In this document: in pieces, positions 49,849 to 58,053 of the stretch | Layout: the number at the start of each line of letters is the position of its first letter | Numbering within the stretch: position 1 is the first letter of the stretch | Assembly: GCA_004020545.1 (NCBI GenBank) | Contig: SAQE01000017.1 | Span: 32,029 to 96,028, forward strand | DNA: 64,000 nucleotides | Reading direction: 5' to 3' | Origin: Mesorhizobium sp. | GTDB lineage: Bacteria > Pseudomonadota > Alphaproteobacteria > Rhizobiales > Rhizobiaceae | The notes under the pieces: generated by a model | What the model saw: only the letters and a program-made list of their open reading frames with translations | The model's database searches: none | Told to the model about the DNA's origin: nothing | Position numbers and translations under genes: made by a program

Positions 49849-51217
49849 CAGCCTTGGCGACAACCCGGTTGCGGCCGCCGCTCTTGGCCTCGTAGAGCGC
49901 AAGGTCGGCGCGCTTCATCAGTGACGCGACCGTATCCGTTCCCTTCAGCACCGACGACACGCCGACGCTGACCGTCACTTCGATGGTCTTCCCATCCGCC
50001 CCGATCGCAAACGGCACCTGTGCGATCTCGGCGCGGATGCGTTCGGCCACCTTCTCGGCAACAGCGCCTTCGGTGTCCGGCATGACCACGACGAACTCCT
50101 CGCCGCCAAACCGGCAGGCAAGGTCGATGCCGCGCACGTTCTTGCGCAGCCGCCTGGCGAACTCGCGCAGCACGTCGTCGCCCCCGTCATGGCCATGGGC
50201 GTCGTTGATGGACTTGAAGCGGTCGAGATCGGTGATCATCACCGACAGCGGCCGGCGACGCGCCACGGCGCGGTCGAACAGCGTCTCGAGATGGCTGTCG
50301 AGATAGCGGCGGTTATGCAGTCCGGTCAACCCGTCGGTCACTGCCATTTCGATGGTCTGGGTGACGCTGGCGCGCAACTGATCGTTGTAGCGCTTGCGCC
50401 GCACCTGTGTGCGCAGGCGTGCCGTCAATTCGTGCTGATCGATCGGCCGCGTCAGATAGTCGTTGATGCCGAGTTCGAGGCCGCGGATGATGCGACTCTC
50501 CTCGCCCTCATCGGCCAGGAGCATGATCGGCAGGAAGCGGGTGCGGTCGAGCGAGCGCAGTTGCGAGCAGAGCCTGAGCGCATCGAAATCGGCGAAGGCC
50601 GTCGAGATCAGCACGCACTCATAGGATGCCTCGGCGGCCTGGAAGAAGCCGGCATTCGGATCGGTAGCGACGTCGAGTTCGGCGCTGCCGCGCAGCATCT
50701 TCTGGATGCGCTCGATCGACGACTTGCGCTCGTCGATCAGAAGCACCTTGGGCTTGGTGTCTTCGGTCGCGAAGTTGCGGCTCAAAAGCTCCCCGATGCC
50801 GATATTGCGCGTGGTCGAGGCGCGCAGACGCAACTCGTCGGTCAGCGACTTCAGCCGGACAAGGCTCTTCACCCGGGTCATCAGTTGCAGATCATTGACC
50901 GGCTTGGTGAGGAAATCGTCGGCGCCGGCCTCGAGGCCGCGCACCCGGTCCGACACCTGGTCGAGCGCGGTGATCATGACCACCGGAATATGCGAGGTCG
51001 CCGGGTCGCTCTTCAGCCGTTTGCAGACCTCGAACCCGTCCATGCCCGGCATCATCACGTCGAGCAGCACCACGTCGACCTTGCCGTTCTCGCAGGTCTC
51101 GATCGCGTCGGGGCCGTTGCCGGCCGTCAGCACCTCGAAATATTCGGCGAGCAGCCGGACCTCCAGCAGCCTCACATTGGCGGGGATGTCATCGACGACG
51201 AGGATCCGCGCGGTCAT
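49844..51217 (-). CDS. pleD: response regulator PleD (diguanylate cyclase)
   Basis: A 457-residue protein with the PleD architecture: a receiver with phospho-acceptor D53 (VVLLDVMMPGMDG), a second degenerate receiver (residues ~155-270), and a GGDEF domain with GGEEF at 371-375. The c-di-GMP inhibitory site RGID sits five residues before it (362-365). It makes c-di-GMP at the cell pole when phosphorylated and controls motility and the cell cycle. It lies 21 bases downstream of divK, the conserved Caulobacter/Rhizobiales operon. Confidence 0.96.
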   Translation of the reverse strand: MTARILVVDDIPANVRLLEVRLLAEYFEVLTAGNGPDAIETCENGKVDVVLLDVMMPGMDGFEVCKRLKSDPATSHIPVVMITALDQVSDRVRGLEAGADDFLTKPVNDLQLMTRVKSLVRLKSLTDELRLRASTTRNIGIGELLSRNFATEDTKPKVLLIDERKSSIERIQKMLRGSAELDVATDPNAGFFQAAEASYECVLISTAFADFDALRLCSQLRSLDRTRFLPIMLLADEGEESRIIRGLELGINDYLTRPIDQHELTARLRTQVRRKRYNDQLRASVTQTIEMAVTDGLTGLHNRRYLDSHLETLFDRAVARRRPLSVMITDLDRFKSINDAHGHDGGDDVLREFARRLRKNVRGIDLACRFGGEEFVVVMPDTEGAVAEKVAERIRAEIAQVPFAIGADGKTIEVTVSVGVSSVLKGTDTVASLMKRADLALYEAKSGGRNRVVAKAA

Positions 51218-51238
51218 CTCAAAGGCTCCGGCTCGGCA

Positions 51239-51610
51239 TCAGGCATCGCCCAGATAGGATTTGATCGTCTCGATGAAGCGCGGCACCGAGATCGGCTTGG
51301 AAATATAGGCCTCGCAACCGCCCTGGCGGATGCGCTCCTCATCGCCCTTCATCGCGAAGGCGGTGACGGCGATGACCGGGATCGAATGCAATTCGTCGTC
51401 TTCCTTCAGCCATTTGGTCACTTCCAGGCCTGAAACCTCGGGCAGTTGGATGTCCATCAGGATCAGGTCCGGCCGGTGCTGGCGCGCCAGGTCCAGTGCT
51501 TCCAGGCCGTTGCGCGTGCGAACCGTCTCGTAACCGCTGGCTTCGATGAGGTCCCGAAAGAGCTTCATGTTGAGCTCATTGTCCTCGACGATCATGACCT
51601 TCTTAGCCAT
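51239..51610 (-). CDS. divK: cell-cycle response regulator DivK
   Basis: A 123-residue single receiver domain. D53 ([13 protein letters not shown]) is the phospho-acceptor, with acidic pocket ED at 9-10, [12 protein letters not shown] and K in SKPIS. It is the essential cell-polarity and division regulator of alphaproteobacteria (partners PleC, DivJ, DivL), upstream of CtrA. The ATG at 51610 gives the standard length; an upstream Met at 51679 is rejected. It is the first gene of the divK-pleD operon. Confidence 0.96.
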   Translation of the reverse strand: MAKKVMIVEDNELNMKLFRDLIEASGYETVRTRNGLEALDLARQHRPDLILMDIQLPEVSGLEVTKWLKEDDELHSIPVIAVTAFAMKGDEERIRQGGCEAYISKPISVPRFIETIKSYLGDA

Positions 51611-51843
51611 CAATTTCCCGTCCCGACTGTCTCCGGAGCCGAAGACCGCCGTTATGCGTCCCTTCCGGATCGCACCCAACCCTTTTTCACTCTACGCCAA
51701 TATCATTGACGAAACGGAAACCGGACGTTGGAAAAGCGCCAGGATTCCATCTGCAGGTGCAGGGCTGAAGCGGCTGAGACTTGCCGCAAGCGACGCTTGC
51801 CATTACTGCGGAGGAAAGACTCACATCCACACCGGCAAAAGTA

Positions 51844-52146
51844 ATGATGGCGAACGCAGCGTCAATGCACGAGGAGGCGGAAAACCTTGCTGTCAGGGCG
51901 CTTGGCTTCGTCGCCAGCGATCCGGAGCTTCTGCCCCGCTTCCTGGCGATAACCGGTATCGAGGCGCACTCGATCCGCAAGGCGGCGCAGGAGCCGGGCT
52001 TCCTCGCCGGCGTGCTGCAGTTCATCCTCGCTCATGAGCCGACGCTTTTGCGCTTTGCCGAGGAAACCGGCACGCCGCCGGCCGCCGTCGGCAAGGCCTT
52101 GCGGGCGCTGCCGCTCGGCAATGATGACCACGAGCGCTCGACATGA
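51844..52146 (+). CDS. DUF3572 protein
   Basis: About 100 residues. HEEAENLAVRALGFVASDPELLPRFLAITGIEAHSIRKAAQEPGFLAGVLQFILAHEPTLLRFAEETG is the helical DUF3572 domain, found next to divK in Rhizobiales. Function unknown. The start may be 51844, 51847 or the later Met at 51865; none has a clear Shine-Dalgarno sequence. It overlaps the HAD gene start by 4 bases (ATGA). Confidence 0.82.
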   Translation: MMANAASMHEEAENLAVRALGFVASDPELLPRFLAITGIEAHSIRKAAQEPGFLAGVLQFILAHEPTLLRFAEETGTPPAAVGKALRALPLGNDDHERST

Positions 52147-52796
52147 GCGACGATCCCGAGACCGCGCGTCAGATCGAGGAGCTTGCCGCCGACGACCGGC
52201 CGCTTCTGGTGCTGGACGTCGACGACGTCGTGCTCGAATTCGTCCGGCCCTTTCCGCATTACCTGAAAACGCGCGGCTTCCAGTTGACACTCGCCTCCTT
52301 CCGCCTCACAGGCAACATCGCCGAGACGGCATCCGGCCGGCTGATCGAGCAGGCCGAGGTCACGGCCCTTCTCGGCGATTTCTTCGACGCGCAGGCCGAT
52401 TGGCAAAGCATCACCGACGGCGCCGCGGAGGCGCTGGCGACGCTCGGTTACCGCGCCGAGATCGTCCTGCTGACCGCCATGCCGCACAAGCATCGCGCCG
52501 TGCGCCGGGCGCACCTCGACGCGCTCGGCCTGAACTACCCGCTGCTGACCACGGAAATGGCGAAAGGACCGGCCATCGCCAAGCTGCGCGGCGCCAAAGG
52601 CAGGCCCGTCGCCTTTGTCGACGACCAGCCTTCCAATCTGATGTCGGCGCGCAACTCAGTCGCCGATGCGCACCTCTTCCACCTGATGGCCGACAACACA
52701 CTGCGCGCCTTCCTGCCGCCGACGCCTGACGGCATCGTCTCGGTCGAGAACTGGCGAGAGGCGGCCCCGAAGATCGCGACCACGCTCGGCCTCTAG
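52143..52796 (+). CDS. HAD-superfamily hydrolase-like protein
   Basis: A 217-residue protein. LLVLDVDDVVLEF gives the HAD motif I (nucleophile D25, D27), IVLLTAMPHKHR is motif II (Thr), and AFVDDQPSNLMSARNS is the acidic motif IV. It should be a Mg2+-dependent phosphatase of unknown substrate. It is translationally coupled to the DUF3572 gene through a 4-base overlap, and is convergent with the secreted protein gene. Confidence 0.75.
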   Translation: MSDDPETARQIEELAADDRPLLVLDVDDVVLEFVRPFPHYLKTRGFQLTLASFRLTGNIAETASGRLIEQAEVTALLGDFFDAQADWQSITDGAAEALATLGYRAEIVLLTAMPHKHRAVRRAHLDALGLNYPLLTTEMAKGPAIAKLRGAKGRPVAFVDDQPSNLMSARNSVADAHLFHLMADNTLRAFLPPTPDGIVSVENWREAAPKIATTLGL

Positions 52797-52803
52797 ACGC
52801 GCT

Positions 52804-54366
52804 TCAAGGTTGCAGCTTCGCTCCGGCGCCACCGTTATCGTCCTGGCCCGAGCCGTCATCTTGGTCCGAGCCTTCGTCTTGGCCTGAGCCGCCATCCTGG
52901 CCGGCGCCGTCGTCTTGAACGGCATCGGCCGGCTTCAGTATGGCGCCATTGACCGTGACAGAACCGTCGGCCTTGGCGTTGATGATCCATTCCAGCCGGC
53001 CGTCCGGCAGCGTCTTGCCAAAACCTTTGACGGCGAGCGCGAAGGGGAAAGCCTGTGCCAGTTGCTCGTCGCTCTTGGCCCCCTCTTGGAGGGCCGCTAC
53101 GATCTTGTCGTATCCCGCGACATCGACGGTCATTGTCGCATCCGGCTTCTTGCCCGGAAACGTCATCTCGCCTTCCATCGCGACCTCGATATCGCCGTTC
53201 TTCACGGTGCTGTGCCCAAGGACGAATTTGGGCGTCTTGGCCAGGAAATCGGCGACCAGAGCGTCGCCGAACTCATCCGACAGCGGCGGATTCTTATTGA
53301 GATCAAAGGCTTCGATCGCCTTCTTCGCCATGGTGTCGAGATCAATGTTGGCGCCGCCGAAGTTCAGCTCGACATCCGTCGGCAGCAGCGCGACGCTCCA
53401 GCCAGGCAGCGTCTGCCGCGGGATCGTCAGGCCGGAAGCCTTGATCGCGTAGTCGACTTTGCCGTTCTGGGAGACGCCGTCCATGCCGAACGCGGCGCTG
53501 AACTGCGTCGCTCCGAACTTGCCGACAGGGCTCTCGACCTCGAAATCCTTGAAGCCATAGTTGCCGTCGATCCTTTCCCAGACGGGCAGCGCGGCCTGCA
53601 GAAGCGTCTTGAGCTCCGCCTGGTTGGCCTTGAGCTTGGCTTCGTCCTCATTGGCCACCGCAAAGGCAAGCAGGTCGAGAAGCGGCTTGGTCCGCACGCC
53701 CTTGCCCTTCGCATCCACCGACAATTCCGGTGCTCTCAGCGTCAGCGGAAAATTCATTCCGCTGTCGGGATCGTCGACCTTGATCGTCTCGACGAAGCTC
53801 GAGACTTTTTGCGTCGCGGTGAAGTCGACACCTCCATTGGCCGACTTGGTGGCGGCGATGGCCGCGGTGCCGGCGCCGGCGGTGACGTCCGCCTGCTGCT
53901 TGGCTTCCCGCGATGTCATGGTCATGCCGGCCATCGAGCTGGCGCCGCTGGTGAAGGCGGCGAGATTCGGATCGTAGATCGCGGTGCCCTTGCCGTCCTT
54001 GACCGCGAGTTGCATGCTTTGCGGACCGTCCGGTCCGTTGAATTCGAAAGACATGCTTTGCGAGAAATCCGAGGCGACGTCCCAGGAACCATCGCTGCGC
54101 GGCTTCACCGTCAAGGCATAGGGCGCCAGGTCGAATTTCAGCGGCTTCTGGTCCGGCAGGGCATTGACCAGCGCCTTGATGTCTACAACGACTTTGTAGG
54201 CATCGCCTTCCACCGAGACCTTGAGCACGCCACTGTCAAACGCCTGTTTGCCGAAATAGCGCGCCAGACTGTCGGAAAGCTGCTTCGCGCCCTGGCTGTC
54301 GACGGTCTGGGCAAGGGCCGGTGCACTGAAAGCAAGAACGAAAACAAGTGGCAAAACACGCTTCAC
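52804..54366 (-). CDS. large secreted/periplasmic protein of unknown function (520 aa)
   Basis: A 520-residue protein. Residues 1-19 form a signal peptide (MKRVLPLVFVLAFSAPALA). The body is a long beta-rich region with repeated paired strands (e.g. KPLKFDLAPYALTVKPRSDGSWDVAS, SGMNFPLTLRAPELSVDAKG), resembling DUF945/AsmA-like periplasmic lipid-handling folds but not clearly assigned. The C-terminus is an acidic hexapeptide repeat (DGAGQD, GGSGQD, EGSDQD, DGSGQD). It is probably periplasmic, with the tail a flexible linker. Confidence 0.75.
   Translation of the reverse strand: MKRVLPLVFVLAFSAPALAQTVDSQGAKQLSDSLARYFGKQAFDSGVLKVSVEGDAYKVVVDIKALVNALPDQKPLKFDLAPYALTVKPRSDGSWDVASDFSQSMSFEFNGPDGPQSMQLAVKDGKGTAIYDPNLAAFTSGASSMAGMTMTSREAKQQADVTAGAGTAAIAATKSANGGVDFTATQKVSSFVETIKVDDPDSGMNFPLTLRAPELSVDAKGKGVRTKPLLDLLAFAVANEDEAKLKANQAELKTLLQAALPVWERIDGNYGFKDFEVESPVGKFGATQFSAAFGMDGVSQNGKVDYAIKASGLTIPRQTLPGWSVALLPTDVELNFGGANIDLDTMAKKAIEAFDLNKNPPLSDEFGDALVADFLAKTPKFVLGHSTVKNGDIEVAMEGEMTFPGKKPDATMTVDVAGYDKIVAALQEGAKSDEQLAQAFPFALAVKGFGKTLPDGRLEWIINAKADGSVTVNGAILKPADAVQDDGAGQDGGSGQDEGSDQDDGSGQDDNGGAGAKLQP
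52840..52911 (-). repeat. 18-bp tandem repeat encoding a GxGQD tail
   Basis: Four in-frame units of 18 bases encode DGAGQD, GGSGQD, EGSDQD and DGSGQD near the C-terminus of the 520-residue secreted protein. Imperfect units suggest an old minisatellite that can change in copy number without breaking the frame. Confidence 0.7.
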
Positions 54367-54470
54367 GTCAGTTCTCCGTTGGTCTCGGAAGGCAAATCGA
54401 TTTCACGCTTCTGGTAGGAAAGAAGCGTTACAGCCGCAAGACGATGACTGTAAGCCAAAACCCCATGCCG

Positions 54471-55046
54471 CTAAAGCACAAGCCGCATCAGCGGCCTCCC
54501 GGGCTTGCGCTCCACAAGCCTTTCGAACCCGGCTTTCTCGAACACCCGTGACGAGCCGACGAACAGCCCGATCGAGCGCGAATCGCGCGACAGGTCGATC
54601 GGGCAGGCCTCCAGCAACCTGGCGCCATTGTCGCGGGCAAAGGCGATGCCGCCGTCGACGAGGCGATGGGTGATGCCCCTGCCCCGCGCCTTGACGCGGA
54701 TGAAGAAGCAGGAGATCGCCCAGACGCTCGCGTCGCCGGCGTCGGCAGGATCGACCGGCGCCGAGCCTCTGCCCTGATTGTTCCATTCGGGCACGTCGGC
54801 ACGCGGACCGATCTGCATCCAGCCGACCGCCTTGCCGTCCTCGAAGGCCAGAAGCCCCGGCGGCGGGCCGGCTTCGATGCGTGCCTTGATGTGATCCTTG
54901 TTGCGCTCACGGTCGCTGGCGCGGCGCTCCGCCGGCGTCAGCCGGAAATGCGTGCACCAGCAGCCGTAACAGGCGCCTTGCTTGCCGAACAGGTCCTCGA
55001 AGTCGACCCAACGCTCTGGTGTCAGCGGTACTATGGTCGTGCTCAT
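54471..55046 (-). CDS. GNAT family N-acetyltransferase (191 aa)
   Basis: A 191-residue protein. [31 protein letters not shown] contains the acetyl-CoA loop ARGRGIT, and the C-terminal [27 protein letters not shown] is the usual end. The early [18 protein letters not shown] block is a recognisable GNAT subgroup with unknown acceptor. It is divergent from dinB, with 77 bases between the starts. The LexA box lies in that gap, so SOS co-control is possible. Confidence 0.83.
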   Translation of the reverse strand: MSTTIVPLTPERWVDFEDLFGKQGACYGCWCTHFRLTPAERRASDRERNKDHIKARIEAGPPPGLLAFEDGKAVGWMQIGPRADVPEWNNQGRGSAPVDPADAGDASVWAISCFFIRVKARGRGITHRLVDGGIAFARDNGARLLEACPIDLSRDSRSIGLFVGSSRVFEKAGFERLVERKPGRPLMRLVL

Positions 55047-55102
55047 GCGTTCTCCCCAGGCCGAGCTTGTTGCTGGCCCTGCACTGTCGTACCATTGCGT
55101 TT

Positions 55103-55117
55103 GTTCTCTTTATGTTC
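55103..55117 (+). promoter_or_regulatory. LexA (SOS) box of alphaproteobacterial type before dinB
   Basis: GTTC-TCTTTAT-GTTC is an exact match to the alphaproteobacterial direct-repeat LexA site GTTC-N7-GTTC. It ends 6 bases before the dinB ATG, in the 77-base gap shared with the divergent GNAT gene. Confidence 0.75.
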
Positions 55118-55123
55118 GCAGCG

Positions 55124-56440
55124 ATGGCGGCTCCTGTCAACAATCCCGAACACGGTTTTTGCCGCGACTGCCTGGCGCTGCAGCGCAGCGAGGCGCGCCG
55201 TTGCGAGCGTTGCGGCAGCCCGCGCCTTGCCCGCCATCCGGAGCTCTACCGGCTGCACATCGCCCATATCGACTGCGACGCCTTCTACGCGGCGATCGAA
55301 AAACGCGACAATCCGGCGCTGAAGGACAAGCCGGTGATCGTCGGCGGCGGCAGGCGCGGCGTCGTCTCGACCGCTTGCTACATCGCCCGCATCCAGGGCG
55401 TGCGCTCGGCGATGCCGATGTTCAAGGCGCTCGAAGCCTGCCCCGACGCCGTGGTGATTCCCCCTAACATGGAAAAATATGTCAGCGTCGGCCGCCAGGT
55501 GCGCGCGCAGATGCAGGCGCTGACGCCGCTCGTCGAGCCGCTTTCGATCGACGAGGCGTTTCTCGACCTGGCGGGCACCGAGCGCCTGCACGGCATGCCG
55601 CCGGCGCTTGTGCTGGCGCGCTTCGCGCAGATCATCGAAAAGGAGCTCGGCATCACCGTTTCGGCCGGCCTCTCCTACTGCAAATTTTTGGCCAAAATCG
55701 CGTCCGACTTCCGCAAGCCGCGCGGCTTTTCGGTCATCGGCGAGGCTGAGGCGCCAAGTTTCCTCGCCGGGCAGCCGGTGACGTTGATCTGGGGCGTCGG
55801 CAAGGCGCTGGCCGCAACGCTCGAGCGCGACGGCATCCGCACCATCGCCCAACTGCAGCGCATGGATCGCGGCGAGCTGACGCGCCGTTACGGCGTCATG
55901 GGCGAGCGGCTCTACCGGCTTTCGCGCGGCGAGGACGATCGTCGCGTCGACCCCGACGGCGACGCCAAGAGCGTTTCGGCCGAAACCACCTTCGACACGG
56001 ATATCGCCTCCCTGGCGGAACTTGTACCAGTATTGCGCGGCCTGTCGGAAAAGGTCTCGGCGCGGCTGAAGAAATCCGGCATTGCCGGGCGCACCGTGGT
56101 GCTGAAGCTGAAGACGCAGGATTTCAAGCTCCGCACCCGCAACCGCCAGCTCGGCGATCCGACACGGCTGGCCGACCGCATCTTCCAGACCGGGCTCGAC
56201 CTGTTGCGCCGCGAGGCCGACGGCACGAAGTTCCGCCTGCTCGGCATCGGCGTCAGCGATCTCTCCGACGACGGGAAGGCCGATCCGCCCGATCTGGTCG
56301 ACGTCCAGTCCCGCAAGCGCGCGCTGGCCGAAACCGCCATCGACGAACTGCGCGACAAGTTCGGCAGGAAGGCCGTGGAGACCGGCTACACGTTCGGCAA
56401 GGGCCGCGGCGCCAGCCCGCCCGAGCCGATCGAGGAATGA
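55124..56440 (+). CDS. dinB: DNA polymerase IV with N-terminal zinc-ribbon-like motif
   Basis: A 438-residue Y-family polymerase. The first 35 residues carry CRDC (C13, C16) and CERC (C27, C30), a zinc-ribbon pattern absent from E. coli DinB. The catalytic core follows with [17 protein letters not shown] (D50), SIDEAFLDL (DE near 144) and [17 protein letters not shown]. The little-finger region ends the protein. It copies past lesions with low fidelity. The start at 55124 ([12 protein letters not shown]) is chosen because the LexA operator ends just before it; a Met at 55112 is inside the operator. Confidence 0.94.
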   Translation: MAAPVNNPEHGFCRDCLALQRSEARRCERCGSPRLARHPELYRLHIAHIDCDAFYAAIEKRDNPALKDKPVIVGGGRRGVVSTACYIARIQGVRSAMPMFKALEACPDAVVIPPNMEKYVSVGRQVRAQMQALTPLVEPLSIDEAFLDLAGTERLHGMPPALVLARFAQIIEKELGITVSAGLSYCKFLAKIASDFRKPRGFSVIGEAEAPSFLAGQPVTLIWGVGKALAATLERDGIRTIAQLQRMDRGELTRRYGVMGERLYRLSRGEDDRRVDPDGDAKSVSAETTFDTDIASLAELVPVLRGLSEKVSARLKKSGIAGRTVVLKLKTQDFKLRTRNRQLGDPTRLADRIFQTGLDLLRREADGTKFRLLGIGVSDLSDDGKADPPDLVDVQSRKRALAETAIDELRDKFGRKAVETGYTFGKGRGASPPEPIEE

Positions 56441-56488
56441 AACTGCTGCGGACGCGTCAGGCCGGCCCTGAATAGCGCCATACCTCGA

Positions 56489-56992
56489 TCAGGTCCGCCG
56501 CAAATCGATCCGGCTCGTCACCATGGTCTTGCCGGTCTTCGGATCGGTGTCGGTCACCGTTAGCCGCATGCCGTCCCTGCCGGTCTTTTCGACGGTCAAT
56601 TGCGCCTTGCGGTCGCCGTTGACCTCTTTTGCCCAACGGATGCCGAGGTTGAGCGCGTTGCCCTCGCGGCTGCCGTTCAACTGCGCAGGTCCTGTGCGCG
56701 AGCCGACATAGACGCCGGTGTAGCCGGCGCCGTTGGCCTTGAGGTCGGCGCTGATCGCCCGCGTCATCAGGATGAGGCCCCGGCACTGGCCATCCAGTGA
56801 CAGGGAGGTCGAGCTGGCGCCGGATTTAAAGGTGCAGGAGATGTTCACCGTCGGCGCACTGGCGCTCACCTTGAGGGTGCCGTTGCCGGCGAAGCTGCCC
56901 TGGAACGAGCGCAGGAAATCGGCATCGTCGGCACGGGCGGCCACTGCCGCTGTCAGACAGCCGGCGAGCGCAAACAGCATCATCGATTTCAT
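56489..56992 (-). CDS. small periplasmic hypothetical protein (167 aa)
   Basis: A 167-residue protein. A signal peptide covers residues 1-21 (MKSMMLFALAGCLTAAVAARA; the Cys12 is inside the hydrophobic core, so lipidation is unlikely). The mature domain is a beta-rich fold: DFLRSFQGSFAGNGTLKVS, VNISCTFKSGASSTSLSLDGQCRG and LTVTDTDPKTGKTMVTSRIDLRRT, with a cysteine pair likely to be disulfide-bonded. The family is common in rhizobia with no known function. Confidence 0.72.
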   Translation of the reverse strand: MKSMMLFALAGCLTAAVAARADDADFLRSFQGSFAGNGTLKVSASAPTVNISCTFKSGASSTSLSLDGQCRGLILMTRAISADLKANGAGYTGVYVGSRTGPAQLNGSREGNALNLGIRWAKEVNGDRKAQLTVEKTGRDGMRLTVTDTDPKTGKTMVTSRIDLRRT

Positions 56993-57164
56993 TGGAAGTC
57001 TCCCCCTGACATGCCAAAGCTTACGGACACAACGACTCGAACGCGTGCGGCCGCTGCAGGTTCCGCCTTCAACGTGACCGTTTTTTTACGCCTCATCGCG
57101 CTGGCCCAGTCGAATGCATCGACTAGCGGTTGCGGCAACGGTCCTGGCTTGCGAAATAGCGCCC

Positions 57165-58052
57165 ATGGCACCCGCTCCCTCGATCACCAAGGCCGCGTTC
57201 TGGATGGCGCTGTCGATCGCCTCGTTCCTGGCGATGTCGGTTGCCGGCCGCACCGCGACGGCCTCGCTCAATGTCTTCCAGGTGCTGGAGCTGCGCTCGG
57301 TGATCGGCTTTTTCATCCTGCTGCCGCTGGTACTGACGGGCGGCGGCTTCAAGGCGATGCGCACCGAGCGCCCGCTCGCCCACGTCGCGCGCAACGTCGT
57401 CCACTATGCCGGCCAGGCCGCCTGGCTCTATGCGCTGACGTTGATTCCGCTGGCCGTGCTGATCTCGATCGAGTTCACGACACCGATCTGGACCGCGATC
57501 CTGGCGGTGAGCTTTCTCGGCGAAAGGCTGTCGCGGCCAAGGCTGACGGCGATCATGCTGGGATTGATCGGGGTGGTGATCATCGTGCGTCCTGGCGTCG
57601 GCTCGGTCGATCCCGGTCATCTCGTCGTGCTGGGGGCCGCCATGTGCTTCGGCGTCTCGGTGGTCATGGTCAAGTCGCTGACGCGAACCGACAGCGTCGT
57701 GCGCATCATCTTCTGGATGCTGATCATCCAGTCCGTGGTCGGCCTCGTCCCGGCGCTCTATGTCTGGCGCTACCCGTCGGTCGAACTCTGGCCGTCGATA
57801 TTCCTGGTCGCCTTTACCGGCATGTCTTCGCATTTCTGCATGGCCCGCGCGCTCAGCCACGCCGACGCGACCGTCATTTCGCCGATGGACTTCCTGCGCG
57901 TGCCGCTGTCGGCACTGATCGGCTGGCTGCTCTACAGCGAGCAGATCGACGTCTTCACCGCCGGCGGCGCCTTGCTGATCCTGGCCGGCAATCTGCTCAA
58001 CCTGCAGCGGAAAGCCCCACCGACGGCGGAGGCGGAAGCCGCGGTTTCCTGA
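57165..58052 (+). CDS. DMT superfamily (EamA) permease
   Basis: A 295-residue protein with ten predicted transmembrane helices in two EamA repeats: first half VLELRSVIGFFILLPLVL and PLAVLISIEFTTPIWTAILAVSFLGERLS, second half FVAFTGMSSHFCMARALSHADATVISPMDFLRVPLSALIGWLLYSE. It is probably an exporter of amino acids or other small metabolites. I use the Met at 57165 (MAPAPSITKAAFWMAL) instead of 57114. It is convergent with dnaE, with 1 base between the stops. Confidence 0.87.
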   Translation: MAPAPSITKAAFWMALSIASFLAMSVAGRTATASLNVFQVLELRSVIGFFILLPLVLTGGGFKAMRTERPLAHVARNVVHYAGQAAWLYALTLIPLAVLISIEFTTPIWTAILAVSFLGERLSRPRLTAIMLGLIGVVIIVRPGVGSVDPGHLVVLGAAMCFGVSVVMVKSLTRTDSVVRIIFWMLIIQSVVGLVPALYVWRYPSVELWPSIFLVAFTGMSSHFCMARALSHADATVISPMDFLRVPLSALIGWLLYSEQIDVFTAGGALLILAGNLLNLQRKAPPTAEAEAAVS

Positions 58053-58053
58053 A

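Noticed and set aside
52840-52911. A CRISPR array
   Set aside because: The repeats are contiguous 18-bp units without spacers and lie in frame inside a protein gene.
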